Below, piece by piece: positions 54,220 through 62,816 of a stretch of 64,000 bases of DNA (the first letter of the stretch is position 1; each line of letters starts with the position of its first letter). The stretch lies in contig NZ_LOHG01000008.1 of the NCBI RefSeq assembly GCF_022790535.1, positions 1-64,000 on the forward strand, written 5' to 3'. Position numbers and translations under genes: made by a program. The DNA comes from Pseudomonas maioricensis (GTDB lineage: Bacteria > Pseudomonadota > Gammaproteobacteria > Pseudomonadales > Pseudomonadaceae). The notes under the pieces were generated by a model, which was not told the origin of the DNA, ran no database searches, and saw nothing but the letters and a program-made list of their open reading frames with translations.

Positions 54220-54495
54220 ATGCCTAACATGCCTGACAAGCCAGATTCATGGGCTGCACTCTGGGTCGCTCTCTCGAATCCACTCTGGCAGGGCGCGCTC
54301 ATGGCGATCCTCATCTGTTGTTTGCGGATCCTTTACGAGGCGAAGGAAACCAGCAAGCGCCGAATGATCTTCGAGGCGCTGATCTGCGGCGGTCTTTCGC
54401 TTTCTGCCACCCGTCAGTACTTGAGCGGCGCAAGGCAGAAGCGCCTCGGCTTCATGACTTCTCCAATGATGGTCACCTTTGCCTGGTTGATGTAA
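54220..54495 (+). pseudogene. phage holin, 3'-truncated
   Basis: The first ~60 residues read like a lambda-type class II/III holin (WAALWVALSNPLWQGALMAILICCLRILYEAK, RRMIFEALICGGLSLSAT). The second and third membrane helices are missing: after SLSAT the frame runs into terminase DNA in another frame and stops at 54495. Start 54220 has GAGGGAGGACACCGG upstream. So it is a holin N-terminus joined by deletion to a terminase fragment. Confidence 0.7.
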
Positions 54496-54930
54496 TCGGC
54501 GATGACCTGGAAGAGGTAGGAGAGATTGCCGCACGGGTAGAGAAATCCGGTTTGCTCGACCAGATCGGCGTCGACCCTGCCGGAATCGGCGGAGTGCTCG
54601 ACGCCTTGGTAGCCGCCGGGGTTCCTCAAGAAAAAATTATCGGTATTTCGCAAGGCTGGAAGCTCGGCGGCGCGATCAAGACGACCGAGCAAGCTCGCCG
54701 AGGGAGGGTTGGCGCACGGCGGTCAGCCGATGATGGCCTGGTGTTGCGGGAATGCCCGCGTCGAGCCGCGCGGGAACTCAATTTTGATCACGAAACAGGC
54801 ATCCGGGTCCGCAAAAATTGACCCCCTGATGGCCACTTTCAACGCAATTTCGCTCATGTCGCTCAACCCCGAGAGCAAACGCGGGATGGACGATTATCTG
54901 AAACACGGTTTCTTCGGACTTGTAGGCTGA
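54425..54930 (+). pseudogene. phage terminase large subunit, 3' part, frameshifted
   Basis: Two frames give one protein: LERRKAEAPRLHDFSNDGHL, GVDPAGIGGVLDALVAAGV and GISQGWKLGGAIKTTE in frame 3, then from about 54691 KLAEGGLAHGGQPMMAW, GNSILITKQASGSAKIDPL and LMATFNAISLMSLNPESK in frame 1. This is the C-terminal nuclease half of a large terminase. A 2-base deletion near 54691 (ACCGAG|CAAGCTC) breaks it. The N-terminal ATPase part is missing; holin DNA lies directly before. Confidence 0.85.
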
Positions 54931-54932
54931 CT

Positions 54933-55634
54933 ATGGCATTTCGTTGGTACAACCCGCTGACGTGGCGCTTTTTTGGCTACACGGATCCGGTGACAGGCGA
55001 CTATGTCGAGGTCGACCTCGAAGTCGGTGGCAAGCGCACCAAGGCCGGTGTGCGAATCACGCCCAAGAATGCGATGAGCATTGGGATCGTCTGGTCTTGC
55101 GTAAAGATTCTCTGTGAGTCTGTTTCCGGGCTGCCTCTAAAGCTTTACGACGACAAGGGCGGTAAGCGCGTGATTGTCCCTTACGGCGATCGCATCGCTC
55201 GTCTGCTGCGCAAGCCCAATCCTTACATGACCCGGCTCAACTTCCTCAAAGCTGCGGTTGTGAACATGGCGCTGCGGGGTAACAGCTACAACCTCATAGA
55301 GCGCAATGACCGTGGTGAACCGGTGGGTTTTATCCCGCTTCCGGTTGATTGTGTCGAGGTCAGCCTGGATGACGACCTGATCTATTGGGTGACGCTCGGG
55401 GGTAATTGGTTCAACAGTTGCTGGCGTTCGATCCGCATCTGTTCGACCTGGGCGGCTACCCGCTCAAGGCCGTTTATGCGTTTCCAGTCTTCGGCCGCCT
55501 CTCGCAGACAATCTGAAACCCGCGTGTTGGCTTCGGCAAGTTTTGTGCGCAGCATGTTTCGTTCGGCTGTGATTTCGCTGTGCATTTCTACCAGCTTGGC
55601 AGTGTTCTGCCTGTACCTTGATAGCTCCTCCTGA
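54933..55634 (+). pseudogene. phage portal protein, N-terminal fragment
   Basis: Residues 1-153 are an HK97-type portal protein start (MAFRWYNPLTWRFFGY, SIGIVWSCVKILCESVSGLP, LRGNSYNLIERNDRGEPVGF, VSLDDDLIYWVT). From about 55395 the frame is simply the antisense of the minus-strand gene at 55382 and is not portal sequence. So the portal is truncated by a rearrangement. The first ATG is 2 bases after the terminase stop, as in intact phages. Confidence 0.8.
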
Positions 55635-55743
55635 AGCAATCTTCCTCTTCCACCAGGTGGGTGTGCTGGCGCTGCATTTCTTCAGGTGTGGGTGAGAACG
55701 GCCAATTCTCGGCGTCGTAGTCGATTTCCATGGGTGAGCTCAT
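55382..55743 (-). pseudogene. coiled-coil hypothetical protein, probably frameshifted
   Basis: N-terminal MSSPMEIDYDAENWPFSPTP and PEEMQRQHTHLVEEE from ATG 55743 are in one frame; LQEELSRYRQNTAKLVEMHS, ERNMLRTKLAEAN and VERVAAQ-like segments ending QLLNQLPPSVTQ are in another. The switch is near 55637. Together this is a ~120-aa coiled-coil protein. A degenerate second copy lies at 58969-59247. Function unknown; it looks like accessory or phage cargo. Confidence 0.6.
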
Positions 55744-55873
55744 TGTATGTATGGATATACAGTAATCGAGCGCCGCGACTTTGGACAAGCCAGGGTGACG
55801 AGTAGCACGTGGATGGGGTGTTTTTCAGTCGGCAGGACGCCGGAGGAGGGATGAAGCTCGTACCAATTTACTG

Positions 55874-55906
55874 AAAAAAAAAGCCCGCGTTTGCGGGCTT
55901 TTTTCT
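55874..55906. terminator. bidirectional terminator
   Basis: AAAAAAAGCCCGCG-TTT-GCGGGCTTTTTTC, just downstream of the methyltransferase stop on the minus strand. Confidence 0.9.
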
Positions 55907-55915
55907 TGCTCTGTT

Positions 55916-56671
55916 TTATTTCTTTCTTGCGATAACGATCAGTGACCCGCCCACAGGAAGACTGACACCTGCCCGGATCAACAGAAACTCAACCTTCATT
56001 ACCATTTCAAGGGCGCTATTCAGCCAGTGAGGTATCTTGAGTTCCGCCTGAGGGTCATCATCGTGTCTCGCCTGAGACTGTTTGCGTGACAGCCACATGA
56101 CCGGGACGAGCAAGCTTACAAAGGATGTGGCGTAGAGCACGTCAAGCCCGGTCGCCTTTATCTTCGAAATCATCTCAGACCTTGAATATCGGCGTACGTG
56201 GCATGCGATTTCATCGGTGTGCGACCACAGCCATTGATGTTGAGGCACAGAAACCATGAGCGTTCCGCCTGGCTTCAGCGCTGATACAAGGTTCTTCAGC
56301 GTCAGCTCATCCTGCTCAATGTGCTCGACTACATCAAATGCGCCAATCACGTCGTAGCGCGACTCTTCAGACATCGCTGTGGCATCGAGCTGCTTGAACT
56401 GGGCGTTCGGCAATCGTTTCCTGGCGTGGACGAGCCCTTCCTCGAAATATTCAGAACCGTGTAACTCGGCGGAAGGGAAGGCCTTGCCCACCCCTTCAAG
56501 AACGAACGCCGTACCGCATCCGATCTCCAGAAAGTTTTTAAAGCTGCCGGCGTACTTTTTCAGTGCCCAGAGGATTACTCTGTTTCGTGCTCTGAACCAC
56601 CAGTGATTTGCCTCAGCTGAAGCCAATATCTCGAACGCGTCGGCGGGGAATGGGGGGGGAGCTGAATCCAT
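55916..56671 (-). CDS. class I SAM-dependent methyltransferase
   Basis: 251 aa from ATG 56671, with TGGAG 10 bases upstream; the frame goes on to 56845 without a site. Motif I FLEIGCGTAFVLEGV, motif II region FKQLDATAMSE, motif IV GAFDVVEHIEQDELT and LKPGGTLMVSVPQHQWLWS. The N-terminal ANHWWFRARNRVI segment and the hydrophobic C-terminus are typical of methyltransferases in polysaccharide/O-antigen loci. Probably cargo of the tRNA-Val element; it may modify a surface glycan or its lipid-linked precursor (inferred). Confidence 0.83.
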   Translation of the reverse strand: MDSAPPPFPADAFEILASAEANHWWFRARNRVILWALKKYAGSFKNFLEIGCGTAFVLEGVGKAFPSAELHGSEYFEEGLVHARKRLPNAQFKQLDATAMSEESRYDVIGAFDVVEHIEQDELTLKNLVSALKPGGTLMVSVPQHQWLWSHTDEIACHVRRYSRSEMISKIKATGLDVLYATSFVSLLVPVMWLSRKQSQARHDDDPQAELKIPHWLNSALEMVMKVEFLLIRAGVSLPVGGSLIVIARKK

Positions 56672-57011
56672 CCAGAAAACTCCATTTGTACTAAGGCGGC
56701 GAGGAATGGCAGCGTAGGAAAAGACGCAGCCTAATGCATGATGCATCCCTAGGTACAGAGGGGAAGACGGTGTTGGTTTGAGCGTTTGGTTATTTAATCG
56801 GCAAAACGCGGGGGGGCAGTCCCTCCATGAGCGCCACATGCCCATGGATGGCGCGTTCCTCTAACACCTGCTAATCCGCACATTCGGCGAAAAGCTGTAG
56901 CAAAATACAGGTGTAAGTTATTGATTCTTATAGGGTGGTTCGCGATGTTCTGGTTGCTGCGGCTAACGGCTATATCCTTTTATAATCAATAGCTTAGCGA
57001 ATACTCACGGT

Positions 57012-57318
57012 CACCTTGACATGGTGGGGGTCGCTGGTTCGAGTCCAGTCGCGCCTACCAACAAAATCCGGTCCTGCTGCCGGTACAGAAGGGTCTACAG
57101 AGATGTAGACCCTTTTTTGTTGCCCGATTGAAAAATGGTTTTGCAAAACTTTTGCAAAACCCCCACTCAGAATGCCAATTCGGCACCTACCTCGACGTAC
57201 TCGATTTTCTTCTCGTCATGCCCATCCTGATAATGCTGCGTCATCTTCTCGTCCGCATGACTCGGTAGTGCCTGGATTTGCTCCTGCGGAAATTTCTGTT
57301 GTTCGTAAAGCCAAGCTT
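57012..57318. repeat. direct repeat, right copy (att-like)
   Basis: The 49 bases 57012-57060 are identical to the 3' end of tRNA-Val, without its 5' half (preceding sequence CTCACGG is unrelated). The following terminator (57088-57119) and integrase end match the left copy with some differences. It marks the right end of one element and the start of a second, tandem one. Confidence 0.85.
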
Positions 57319-57320
57319 GT
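57167..57320 (-). pseudogene. second integrase 3' fragment, more decayed
   Basis: Reads YEQQKFPQEQIQAL, HADEKMTQHYQDG and HDEKKIEYVEVGAE, the same C-terminus as at 52938 but with the LLGH box changed to LPSH and without the HEIR box. Non-functional. Confidence 0.75.
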
Positions 57321-57650
57321 AATGGAGTCCCTGATTCAGGGGCTGAGATTGACCCGTTGCTTGACGGAGTGTCCTCTGAGCTTGCCAGGCTCTATGCGAG
57401 GGGGATTCTGATGCTAACCCTTCACTTCGAATGAGTTGTGGGCCGATTGGAGTAAGGGTGGCTGAACTTCCGGATAATAAATGCGCCGGAACCTTAGAGG
57501 CGAGTTTTAAAAGCCGTCAAATGCACTCATCAGACAAGCTGACCAGTACCAGGGAGTTACTCCGTGGTCGTGGCCAAATTTTTTGGGCATGAAGTCATGG
57601 TCGAGGTGTTCAGAACCGTCCGCGCAGGCCACCCGGTAGTTCCTGCCTGA
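57321..57650 (+). other. gap with two short coding-like remnants
   Basis: No gene is supported in 57321-57659. Two open stretches without starts look like coding debris: 57321-57434 (includes DPLLDGVSSELARLYARGIL) and 57561-57650 (VVVAKFFGHEVMVEVFRTVR). Origin unknown, plausibly phage. Confidence 0.3.
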
Positions 57651-57659
57651 GCATACATA

Positions 57660-58685
57660 TCATGTCGGGAGTCTGGGTTTATCCTCGGGCGCGCTGTCGT
57701 TTCTTGGTTTAGCCAGTCTGGCGATGGGGCGCTCTATAAAATTATATGAAACCCAAGACACTGCTGCAGTTCCGGCACAAACCAACAAAAGAGAAGCCTC
57801 CTCGCTGATGACCCCCTGCTTGTATTGGTAAAGAACTGCGTATGTGATTACTGGATGACACAGATAGGTTGAATATGACCAATCACCTAAACGATTTAAC
57901 ACGAAAAAATTGCCGAGGTATTTGTTCAGGGAAATAAACGCAGTGACGATAAGGGCGCAAGGCAGTCCTGTGTGGAGCAGGTTATGTGCAGCACTGCCGC
58001 TCCTCCATATAATTCCGGTTGATCCGATAATCATGAGTAGTGCGAAAGGTGATGAGATTTTTTTGATCGCGCCGGCATTATTTATCGCCCCGACAATCAT
58101 GCCAAGCAGAAACTCGTATACAAGAGGCAGGCCATAAAATGTAAATGCGCCGCCAAGCTTCGGTACCAGATATTGCAGCGCAAAAACACCTGTGAAAACA
58201 ATAGGAATCAACAGGTTTTTTGGCGCGTAGAGCGCCATAAAGAATATGGCGTAAAACGCGATTTCGTAGTTCAGTGTCCATCCCACGGTTACGAGGGGTA
58301 GCAGTCCGATGCCGGCGGGATTTTGAGCGGGCACGAAAAACATACTTTTAAGCAAGAATTCAGTGTCGTAGGTTGCATAAAATAATATGTAGGGCGCGGC
58401 GCTTACGCTTAGGGCTACGATGAGTGTGAATACCCAGTAAGCTGGGAGAATTCGAAAGAGCCGTTGTTTTGCAAATTCAAATGGTGTCGGGTGTTTTTTT
58501 GTTGAAGATGAATATATGACAAATCCGCTTATTATGAAAAATATATCAACCCCTATTGCTCCATAGTTTGCTAGGGAACTCCCTATTGGCGAAGTTGTGC
58601 CGAATCCATAAAATATTTGTACATAGTGATGGAATACCACAATCCATGCCGCGAATGCTCTAAGTAACTGTATTGATCCTATCAT
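57660..58685 (-). CDS. acyltransferase family 3 (OafA-like) membrane protein
   Basis: 341 aa from ATG 58685, with CAGGAAGC upstream; a start at 58715 lacks a site. About ten membrane helices. Motifs: LLRAFAAWIVVFHHYVQ (active His region), FFIISGFVIY, RLFRILPAYWVFTL and SYSTYLCHPVITY. Such proteins transfer acetyl or other acyl groups to O-antigen or exopolysaccharide sugars. Base composition is clearly AT-richer than the neighbours, so it is recently acquired. With the methyltransferase it suggests surface glycan modification. Confidence 0.88.
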   Translation of the reverse strand: MIGSIQLLRAFAAWIVVFHHYVQIFYGFGTTSPIGSSLANYGAIGVDIFFIISGFVIYSSSTKKHPTPFEFAKQRLFRILPAYWVFTLIVALSVSAAPYILFYATYDTEFLLKSMFFVPAQNPAGIGLLPLVTVGWTLNYEIAFYAIFFMALYAPKNLLIPIVFTGVFALQYLVPKLGGAFTFYGLPLVYEFLLGMIVGAINNAGAIKKISSPFALLMIIGSTGIIWRSGSAAHNLLHTGLPCALIVTAFISLNKYLGNFFVLNRLGDWSYSTYLCHPVITYAVLYQYKQGVISEEASLLLVCAGTAAVSWVSYNFIERPIARLAKPRNDSAPEDKPRLPT

Positions 58686-58968
58686 GCTTCCTGCTTTATA
58701 TGGATTGCTTCTCATGTTCGATATACTACCATGTCGCGGAATAACGCACTACGCCATCTATGTCTTGACCGTAGGTAAGCCAGGGCCACAACCTTCAACG
58801 GTATTTGGCGATTTTTTTGAGAAAAATATGACCGTGATTGAAGAATATCGCGATGTATTGATCCGCACGTAATGGGGGGAGAAGCACGCAGGTCAGATCG
58901 CTGTGGCTGGAGCGTCCGGAATCGATTAACGGCTAGCCGGATTGGTGGGGTGAAGGTTACACCGACTC

Positions 58969-59247
58969 CTACATAAGCCCGACAGTACAACTGCTGGAAC
59001 AGGAATGATCCGAATTATCCGTTCCTGTCCGGGGCGAAGGAGATGTCCCGCGAACTGGTTCAGGCTGCAGGACATTTGTGCTTGCCCAGTCCTCGGCGGT
59101 CGCTTGTAGGCAGTTTTTGAGAGCCTGGCGTTGGCTTACGCCAGTTTTGTGCGCAGCACGTTTCGTTTGATTGACTTCGCTGCGCATGTCTATCAGCTTG
59201 CAGTGTTCTGATTGTGTGTTAGCGGGACTATTGCTGGTACTCGCCAC
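58969..59247 (-). pseudogene. degenerate copy of the 55382 coiled-coil gene
   Basis: Weak but colinear similarity: EHCKLIDMRSEV, then NCLQATAEDWASTNVLQPEP against AKLVEMHSEI and DCLREAAEDWKRINGLE in the other copy; the DNA around 59150-59215 is also related to 55565-55615. The rest of the frame is not conserved. Not a functional gene. Confidence 0.5.
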
Positions 59248-59331
59248 CTATATCTCTTCAGCCCCGAGAAGCGTGCATTTCAGCTCAGGGCAAGCACTGT
59301 CGACATGCTGTAGTAACTCGAGGCATGGGAT

Positions 59332-59544
59332 TCAGTCAGTGTTGACCGCAACGCTGAACAGCGCTGTAACCCTCCGCTCGGTGAGCGCAGCAATAGCGTA
59401 TGGCGCCACCTGATCATGCTCGTCATTACTGTCTCTACAATCGTTCGAAGGCAGGGAGCATGGCACCTTTGAAATGGCCGACTCTGCATCCAGTGGTTTG
59501 GCTGCTTTCGCATGGTTCGCTGCGATTTCACTGAGAGTTGACAC
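59332..59544 (-). CDS. small hypothetical protein
   Basis: 70 aa from GTG 59544, with AGGAGACGCACA upstream, a clear ribosome site. MSTLSEIAANHAKAAKPLDA, then DEHDQVAPYAIAALTERRVTA. Another coding-like frame without ATG (from about 59700 to 59527, including STLAQRLQQASATTANRRNF) overlaps its start, which looks like a phage-type gene pair. No family recognised. Confidence 0.5.
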   Translation of the reverse strand: MSTLSEIAANHAKAAKPLDAESAISKVPCSLPSNDCRDSNDEHDQVAPYAIAALTERRVTALFSVAVNTD

Positions 59545-59706
59545 TGTGCGTCTCCTGGTCCCGGCGCATCGCTGCGTCCTTGAGCTTTAGTAAATTGACT
59601 GCCACGTCAAAATTACGTCTGTTTGCTGTGGTTGCTGACGCCTGCTGCAAGCGCTGCGCCAGTGTGCTGACCGCTCGGACGAGCGGGCTTAGAGCGGGTT
59701 ATGGAA

Positions 59707-59955
59707 TTAGCCACGAGATTCCGAATGTGCGGTTTTGGTCTTCGGGCCTGCAATGACCCATGCAATCAGCCCCACAACAGGAACGAAGACCAGCGCCAGA
59801 ATCCAGAGACATTTGCTTTCTCGACTGCCTTCGCTTTTGACGATCCGCATGACTACCAAAAACTCGACTATCACCAGGATGGTCGCGAATATGATCCACA
59901 GCACGGGCATATTCATTATTGCCGCCAGTACATTCCAACTCTCTGAATTACCCAT
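59707..59955 (-). CDS. PLDc_N-type small membrane protein
   Basis: 82 aa. RBS AAGGGAGAGCAATGC-ATG. Two membrane helices (VLWIIFATILVIVEFLVVMRIV; LWILALVFVPVVGLIAWVIAG), with a basic linker SEGSRESK, matching the phospholipase D N-terminal-type (PLDc_N) small proteins found in cardiolipin synthases and also alone. Alone it may be a membrane or stress/immunity protein; role unknown. Confidence 0.7.
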   Translation of the reverse strand: MGNSESWNVLAAIMNMPVLWIIFATILVIVEFLVVMRIVKSEGSRESKCLWILALVFVPVVGLIAWVIAGPKTKTAHSESRG

Positions 59956-60072
59956 AGCATTGCTCTCCCTTGGTCGTTACTGCTTAGTCACGACCGCGCT
60001 GCAAGGGTTCAATCCGCTATTGGATAGAGCTGTAGAGGCAGGCCTCACACCTGAGGTGGCGGGTTGCGCTGG

Positions 60073-60447
60073 CTAGAGGTAGCCTTCGGTATTTTTCAGC
60101 AACTGGGCAGCTGCATCAAATTCTTCAAGCGAGTTTTTCCGCCAGTTCAGCGGGTCTCGCAAGTAGTGGTTAAGGAGCCAGTGGATGGTCGCTGCCTGCT
60201 CGTCTTCGGCCCGTTCCGCGATAGGGTGGCCTAACCTTCGCAGCACCTGCGCAGTAGGCTGACAGCCGAAGTTTGGCCTACCTAAAATAAATCGTAGATC
60301 GGGTGTAAGTGGCAACTCGGTTGGCTTGGCAAGTAATTCCTGCAGGTCCAGCACTGCGCTGGAAGAGTCCGTCACGGTGTGCGTCAGGGGCGCCGTTAAG
60401 CGTTCGAGCAAAGGTACGGGGACGATCGCGTATTTTTTCCTGTTCAT
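60073..60447 (-). CDS. phage-like hypothetical protein
   Basis: 124 aa, RBS GGAG before ATG. TPDLRFILGRPNFGCQPTAQ, RAEDEQAATIHWLLNHYLRDP and NSLEEFDAAAQLLKN: a compact soluble protein of the kind found in Pseudomonas prophages. Function unknown. It lies with the two small genes before it and is probably part of the same accessory tail. Confidence 0.65.
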   Translation of the reverse strand: MNRKKYAIVPVPLLERLTAPLTHTVTDSSSAVLDLQELLAKPTELPLTPDLRFILGRPNFGCQPTAQVLRRLGHPIAERAEDEQAATIHWLLNHYLRDPLNWRKNSLEEFDAAAQLLKNTEGYL

Positions 60448-60629
60448 AGGCTCCGCCCCGTAAATTCTGGTTGCGTAGTACTATATTGCCATTGTCTGGC
60501 GCTGCGAAGGGGGGGCGATCGGTAATGAGGGCACTTACTGAGAAATGCTATTCGATTGAGTAACTCTTAGCGCTCAATCGATCTTTTCAGATAGTCGATA
60601 TTGGAGGCGGTGAAGCGACCGGGAGGGGA

Positions 60630-61472
60630 TCAGCCGGTAACGACAGTGCCCCTCAGGAATATCTCGCGGCGGTCCTTCCTGCCAATTTTTTCGTATTTGC
60701 TGAGCTTGTAGACGTTTTCGAACGCCTCATGGTCAATGGACGTGTACGTGGCAAGTTCATCGGCTACCAGTTGGTCATAATGCGCTTCAGTGATAAAGCG
60801 ATAAATGTCTCGCTTGTAGAAAAAACCGAATTGAAACGCCAGTGTTTCGCTGAAATAGAGAGAGGTCTGGGGGAAGCAATTCTCCAGGTCTATCGCCATC
60901 GGCTCGCCTTCCGGGGCCAGGTTGACCATGACATTATTCGCCCAGAAGTCCATGTGGGTTATCTGTTTTTCATGCAGGGATCGCAGCAGGCTAAATGAAA
61001 GCTTTATGAAGGATTCGATCTGTTCGGGTGCTGACTCGAGCCACGTTATACCGTTAACGTGTTCGTTGAGTAATTCAGTAAGGATGAAATATTCCTGGGT
61101 GATCCCAAGCGTTGATTTGCTGTAGCCAAACCCTGCAAGAGGGGTTATCGGGGCGCCACGACGATAAGCCTCAACGGTATTCAATACTTCCTCTACTGGC
61201 CAGTCATACATGCCGTCGGACTTGGCGCGTCCCAGTGTGACGCGGATTCGGGACTTCAGGCTGTCGAGTGGTTGAGCCTTGGCGAACAGTTCGTCATCCA
61301 CGCCTTGCAGTGGTGCGCTGACTCGCTCAAGGCCGGGGAAGCGTCGTGCGCGAACCAGATTGCACAGTGCGTCACGCTTGGCGTCCGAGGGAGCCTCGAC
61401 CAGGAAAAATGTGGCATCAAGATATTTGAATGTGTGTGGAAACTGCTGATAAATCTCTTTGACCGCGAACAT
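60630..61472 (-). CDS. InaA/LPS kinase-like phosphotransferase, second copy in window
   Basis: 280 aa. Kinase-like catalytic loop HMDFWANNVMVNL and metal-binding Asp in AIDLENCF; ILTELLNEHVNG near the hinge. It is related to lipopolysaccharide core kinases and to the protein at 30111 (HMDPHPKNIL, DFEC). Presumed to phosphorylate a sugar of the LPS core or a similar substrate. No glycan genes are adjacent except those of the element to its right side on lower coordinates. Confidence 0.78.
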   Translation of the reverse strand: MFAVKEIYQQFPHTFKYLDATFFLVEAPSDAKRDALCNLVRARRFPGLERVSAPLQGVDDELFAKAQPLDSLKSRIRVTLGRAKSDGMYDWPVEEVLNTVEAYRRGAPITPLAGFGYSKSTLGITQEYFILTELLNEHVNGITWLESAPEQIESFIKLSFSLLRSLHEKQITHMDFWANNVMVNLAPEGEPMAIDLENCFPQTSLYFSETLAFQFGFFYKRDIYRFITEAHYDQLVADELATYTSIDHEAFENVYKLSKYEKIGRKDRREIFLRGTVVTG

Positions 61473-61713
61473 AAATCCTTCATCTTTGTGGCGAATTGCT
61501 ATTCCATGTCGAATATTAACAGTACTGATAAGTCATTCACAGACTGATCTCTCATCTTCACTTGACAGTCGCTTACTTAAAGCGAGAGCACTAACGCCCT
61601 GAAGCGCGCGGTTCAACGCATGACGCACAGGAGGGTGAGGAATCCCGGGTTTCGCTTTTGGCGAATCTGAGCTATAGCTAAGGCTCATTAACTTGCATGG
61701 CAAGGAGCAGTCG

Positions 61714-62181
61714 ATGTCGGAAGTACAGCAGAGCCTCACAGGCACGTCCTCGGACGTGAAGTATGATGAGCTGATCGCGCATCTGAAGGATCAAGGCAAG
61801 CAAATAGACTGGTTGCTGCAATTTCTGGTCAAGTTTGTTGTGACTACTCCGGTAGAAATTGGCATAACGCTATCGGTAGGCGGCAACCTTGTGTCGGGTC
61901 AGTTGATCTCCCACGACACCTACTTCAGGCAGTTGGCTGAGGACATGGCAGCACCGTTGGCTCAGTTCGAAGGCGGTGTTGATGAGTCAATGAAGCAGAT
62001 CATTTTGTCTTTCACCCCCGGAGAGTCGGCGGACGAAACCACAGCCTTTCACTTCATCCATTTGAAGGATTGCAAGACCTATTCAAGTGACCAGAGTCCG
62101 ATTTGCGCAGAAGGCGTTCTGTGGCGCGGCAAGATTGCCTCGGTGGATGGCTTCACCATTGGTCTGCTGGCGAGGGCCTGA
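61714..62181 (+). CDS. GvpU-like protein
   Basis: 155 aa from ATG 61714, with AAGGAGCAGTCG upstream. VEIGITLSVGGNLVSGQLIS and TYFRQLAEDM are characteristic of gas-vesicle accessory GvpU-like proteins, with ICAEGVLWRGKIASVDGFTIG at the C-terminus. Pseudomonas is not known to make gas vesicles, and no gvp gene is nearby, so the domain probably has another role. Followed by a terminator. Confidence 0.7.
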   Translation: MSEVQQSLTGTSSDVKYDELIAHLKDQGKQIDWLLQFLVKFVVTTPVEIGITLSVGGNLVSGQLISHDTYFRQLAEDMAAPLAQFEGGVDESMKQIILSFTPGESADETTAFHFIHLKDCKTYSSDQSPICAEGVLWRGKIASVDGFTIGLLARA

Positions 62182-62197
62182 GTTTACTCATGAGTAT

Positions 62198-62227
62198 CAG
62201 ACCCCGGCTTTTGTCGGGGTTTTTTAT
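62198..62227 (+). terminator. rho-independent terminator
   Basis: ACCCCGGC-TTTT-GTCGGGGTTTTTTAT just after the GvpU-like gene. Confidence 0.85.
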
Positions 62228-62355
62228 CGCTGAATCCCCATACCCCTCGATAAAACCCTTCAGAAATTGAGCTGGATCAACTCAACTCTTATTAGCGGTG
62301 GCGCAGGTGGCAGCGGCTGCCTAGTCTTGGTTTTACACACCAAGGGAGATACGCC

Positions 62356-62787
62356 ATGCGCAACGTTCTGGTCGCTTATGATGGCTCGCAGCCCGCTAAA
62401 CGTGCACTTCAATACGTCATTGAGCGTGCCGGTGACAGTGCGAGTCCGCTTGAGGTTCATGTAATCAATGCTCAGCATGGCGCCGTGGTATACGGCGACT
62501 ACGTCACTGCCAGCATGATCGAGGAAATCAACAATGGCCTCCTGGATGAGGCCGATAAAGTGCTAAAGGAGGCCGCATTAATGCTGGCTGCCGCAGACGT
62601 GACGCATAAAACTCATGCGGCGTTAGGTAATGTTGCTGAGCAGGTGAATGCAGCTATCAAGCAGTTGGGTTGCGACACTGTCGTTATGGGGACTCGAGGT
62701 CTCGGCAGCTTCAGTGGGCTGTTGCTGGGTTCGGTCGCCAATCGCGTTATCCATGAGGTTTCAGTGCCTGTAGTGCTGATTAAGTAG
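62356..62787 (+). CDS. universal stress protein (UspA family)
   Basis: 143 aa. N-terminal NVLVAYDGSQPAKRAL; C-terminal ATP-binding motif VMGTRGLGSFSGLLLGSVANRVIHEVSVPVVLI (G-x2-G-x9-GS). It is a cytoplasmic stress-response protein. RBS AAGGGAGATACGCC. Monocistronic. Confidence 0.95.
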   Translation: MRNVLVAYDGSQPAKRALQYVIERAGDSASPLEVHVINAQHGAVVYGDYVTASMIEEINNGLLDEADKVLKEAALMLAAADVTHKTHAALGNVAEQVNAAIKQLGCDTVVMGTRGLGSFSGLLLGSVANRVIHEVSVPVVLIK

Positions 62788-62816
62788 TCAGCGCCCATTG
62801 GCGGCGAGCGGGGCGG

